Origin: Phycisphaerae bacterium
GTDB lineage: Bacteria > Planctomycetota > Phycisphaerae > Phycisphaerales > SM1A02
Reading direction: 5' to 3'
Assembly: GCA_002705085.1 (NCBI GenBank)
Contig: PAHO01000014.1
Location: 1 to 64,000, forward strand
DNA length: 64,000 nt
Below, one piece after another: positions 62,438 to 64,000 of this stretch (position 1 is the stretch's first letter; the number at the start of each line of letters is the position of its first letter). Below the pieces are notes generated by a model. It worked only from the letters and a program-made list of their open reading frames with translations. It had not been told where the DNA came from and did not search any database. A program made the position numbers and the translations under genes.

Positions 62438-62443
62438 TACTAT
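62438..62443 (+). promoter_or_regulatory. Candidate -10 element of the Lon N-domain gene
   Basis: TACTAT, 6 nt before the GTG at 62450, which would make the mRNA leaderless. Confidence 0.45.
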
Positions 62444-62449
62444 GTTCGT

Positions 62450-63145
62450 GTGGAAACATCGATCCAATGCGATTTCCGTAGGGAGTTTCCGATCTTCCCG
62501 CTTCGTCAAACGGTGATGTTCCCTCACAGTGTGGTCCCTCTTCACATTTTTGAGCCGAGATATCGGCAAATGTTGGACGACGCTCTGGACCGAGTAGGAC
62601 AGTTGGTGACGGCCACCACCCATCCCGATGCCGAAGCAGAGCAACCAGATGAACCATCTCCGTTGCTTCCCGTGGGGTGCATCGGACAAATTGTGGATCA
62701 CGAACGATTGCCCGACGGGAGATACAACATTCTTCTTCAGGGGCTGTGCCGGGTTGAGATCGAAGAACTCAATGAAGCGACGGAGGATCGACTCTATCGC
62801 TTGGGACGACTTCGACCCCTGGTTGATTCAGAAGCCAATGAACATGATCGGCCCGAGGCCCGAGATTTGATCCGCATTGCACTCCAGGGACCCGGGGTAG
62901 GCACCATGTCGATGGCCGATGACTTGGAAAAGTTGCTCGATCGCGAAGAAGCACCCCTGGACGCCATTGTGGATCTCTTGGCCCACCCCCTGCTGCGAGA
63001 AGCTCGAGATCGAAGCGAATACTTGTCGCTCTCCGCACTTCCGGAAAGGATGGCCATGTTGCTCCGGACCATGCGACACATCAATGCGGGCGCCCGCCAA
63101 CTCATGGAAGATCAGAATGTTGATCCTCCAGAATCGGAAAATTGA
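62450..63145 (+). CDS. Stand-alone Lon N-terminal (substrate-binding) domain protein
   Basis: 231 residues from a GTG. FPIFPLRQTVMFPHSVVPLH and IFEPRYRQMLDDAL are the opening of the Lon N-domain; CIGQIVDHERLPDGRYNILL is its second strand set, and the C-terminal third is helical. There is no AAA+ or Ser-Lys protease domain. Such proteins may bind unfolded substrates, but the role is not established. The 3' end overlaps sixA by 34 bp. Confidence 0.9.
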   Translation: METSIQCDFRREFPIFPLRQTVMFPHSVVPLHIFEPRYRQMLDDALDRVGQLVTATTHPDAEAEQPDEPSPLLPVGCIGQIVDHERLPDGRYNILLQGLCRVEIEELNEATEDRLYRLGRLRPLVDSEANEHDRPEARDLIRIALQGPGVGTMSMADDLEKLLDREEAPLDAIVDLLAHPLLREARDRSEYLSLSALPERMAMLLRTMRHINAGARQLMEDQNVDPPESEN

Positions 63146-63585
63146 TGCACGGCACACGGGGCTTCTACTCCCGCAAGCAACCAATCTTCGACGGCCCAGG
63201 TCAATTGAAACCCTGAGGCGGGAGACAAAGGGCCGCTCTGGGGAGCATGCTTCCACAACAGTTCCGAAAGCCCGGGATTGTGAGCAACCATGAGGACATG
63301 CTTGACCCGAGGCAAGGTCTGGGTCACACGGTGAAGTTGCTCGGAGGAGGCGAGATACAACCCAGACATGGACGACACGGGCCCAAGGCCCAAAAGCTCA
63401 GCCGTGGCATGAGCCCGGACCGCATCAGAACTCAAAATGAGATCTGGAGCAACTCCGAGGGACCGAATCTGAATCCCCAACCGTGCCGCGGCCGCACGGC
63501 CACTCGTGGTCAGCGGCCGAACGCGGTCGTTTGGCCCAGATGCGGCTTCCGCATGTCTGATGTACGTGCAACGCAGGTTTGAAAT
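63112..63585 (-). CDS. sixA: SixA-like phosphohistidine phosphatase with apparent ATT start
   Basis: 157 residues if started at an ATT (63583-63585), matching the ~160 of SixA. The N-terminus then reads SNLRCTYIRHAEAASG, with the catalytic RHxE motif of the histidine phosphatase family; VLMVAHNPGLSELLW holds the second His. No ATG, GTG or TTG lies in frame between the upstream stop and the RH motif; AAGGA sits 7 nt before the ATT. The first ordinary start would be a TTG at 63480, which would remove the active site. Confidence 0.75.
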   Translation of the reverse strand: MSNLRCTYIRHAEAASGPNDRVRPLTTSGRAAAARLGIQIRSLGVAPDLILSSDAVRAHATAELLGLGPVSSMSGLYLASSEQLHRVTQTLPRVKHVLMVAHNPGLSELLWKHAPQSGPLSPASGFQLTWAVEDWLLAGVEAPCAVHQFSDSGGSTF

Positions 63586-63786
63586 GATGGAATCCTTTCT
63601 TCACGCCAACAAAAAGATGGCCTGCTGACAAGGCGCCCCACCGGCCGAACAGCAGGACCAGAACCGTGAACCCGAATTCGGCACCACACTGATCGAGTCT
63701 GGATCAACCATCGGGGAACAAAGCCTTCTCCCAAAGGGCCTGTACATCTAACGATGGATGCAAGGATGCTTGGAGACCTCAGCACT

Positions 63787-64000
63787 TCATGAAGCGTTCG
63801 GGCATTGGGCATGAAACCTTCGTAAGCCGTCCGCCTCGAGCAAGAATGGTCCGAAAGGCACAATCGCCGCGATCATGCCCCGCACAGCGAGGCGGACGGG
63901 CAATTTTCGCATGACAACAGCCAGCAAGAACATCAGCCACAGACCCGCAAAGAGCACGCCATGCACCCACCCAACGTAAGTCACTGCCATGGGGTAACCA
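63787..64000 (-). CDS. DUF3817 family membrane protein, truncated by window edge
   Basis: The visible C-terminal ~71 residues (VTYVGWVHGVLFAGLWLMFL, then AAIVPFGPFLLEADGL) match the end of the DUF3817 family of small integral membrane proteins. The reading frame continues without a stop to position 64000, so the start lies outside. The function is unknown. About 200 bp downstream to sixA show nothing that I can identify. Confidence 0.7.
   Translation of the reverse strand, partial: GYPMAVTYVGWVHGVLFAGLWLMFLLAVVMRKLPVRLAVRGMIAAIVPFGPFLLEADGLRRFHAQCPNAS

Noticed and set aside
63425-63631. 68-codon minus-strand frame overlapping the start of sixA
   Set aside because: It is in another frame than the clear SixA sequence and shows no homology; it was considered as a frameshifted N-terminus but the correct frame itself already contains the RHAE motif.
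63510-63863. 117-codon minus-strand frame between sixA and the DUF3817 gene
   Set aside because: It overlaps both neighbours' coding frames and has Ser/Arg-rich low-information composition.
38822-64000. PEP-CTERM substrate for the exosortase
   Set aside because: The C-termini of the secreted proteins in the window were read for a Pro-Glu-Pro-type motif followed by a membrane segment and basic residues; none has it.

Overview
This 64 kb window looks like a chromosomal segment of a Planctomycetes bacterium, most likely class Phycisphaerae. That is inference from gene content: an archaeal/eukaryotic-type ProRS, a planctomycete-style exosortase/EpsI pair, ECF sigma/anti-sigma pairs, a Hc1-like histone, paired phosphofructokinases, and moderately high GC by eye. 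No rRNA, tRNA, CRISPR array, transposase or phage gene is visible. Nearly everything is coding and intergenic gaps are short.

Region 1 (1-15.8 kb, minus strand) is one long ribosomal protein unit read from about 15.8 kb down to 1.4 kb: rpsJ-rplC-rplD-rplW-rplB-rpsS-rplV-rpsC-rplP-rpmC-rpsQ-rplN-rplX-rplE-rpsN-rpsH-rplF-rplR-rpsE-rplO-secY-infA-rpmJ-rpsM-rpsK-rpoA-rplQ. It has a good promoter and a hairpin-rich leader upstream of rpsJ and a strong terminator after rplQ. rpmD, adk, map and rpsD are absent from their usual places, and S14 and L36 lack zinc ligands. pheS follows as a separate unit, and its partner pheT is 55 kb away.

Region 2 (15.8-38.8 kb) is mixed housekeeping: a secreted unknown; lysS with a transglutaminase-like protein and a YhaM-like nuclease; two convergent 6-phosphofructokinases with opposite phosphodonor signatures; a GT9 glycosyltransferase; a membrane protein that looks like a sigma-region-4/anti-sigma fusion, back to back with purB; a Hc1-like histone; a FabZ-like dehydratase; manA; an ECF sigma/zinc-finger anti-sigma pair; eda; proS; dnaK; a tRNA-dihydrouridine synthase; a PilZ protein; and serC.

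Region 3 (38.8-51.9 kb, minus strand) is an exopolysaccharide/exosortase operon: Wza-like lipoprotein, exosortase, EpsI, a 1643-residue TPR protein, a Wzc-like co-polymerase whose BY-kinase P-loop has lost its lysine, an NAD-dependent epimerase, a WecA/TagO-like priming transferase, and a low-molecular-weight tyrosine phosphatase.

Region 4 (51.9-64 kb) holds lipA, rpmI-rplT (without infC), a second ECF sigma/anti-sigma pair, pheT lacking its tRNA-binding (EMAP-II) domain, a formiminotransferase-cyclodeaminase-like enzyme, a tiny zinc-ribbon protein, ilvE, secreted and membrane unknowns, a stand-alone Lon N-domain protein, sixA with an apparent AUU start, and a truncated DUF3817 gene at the edge.

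The most general observation is that the first genes of many transcription units carry a TAnnnT -10-like hexamer only 5-11 nt before the start codon and no Shine-Dalgarno. This suggests that leaderless mRNAs are common in this organism.
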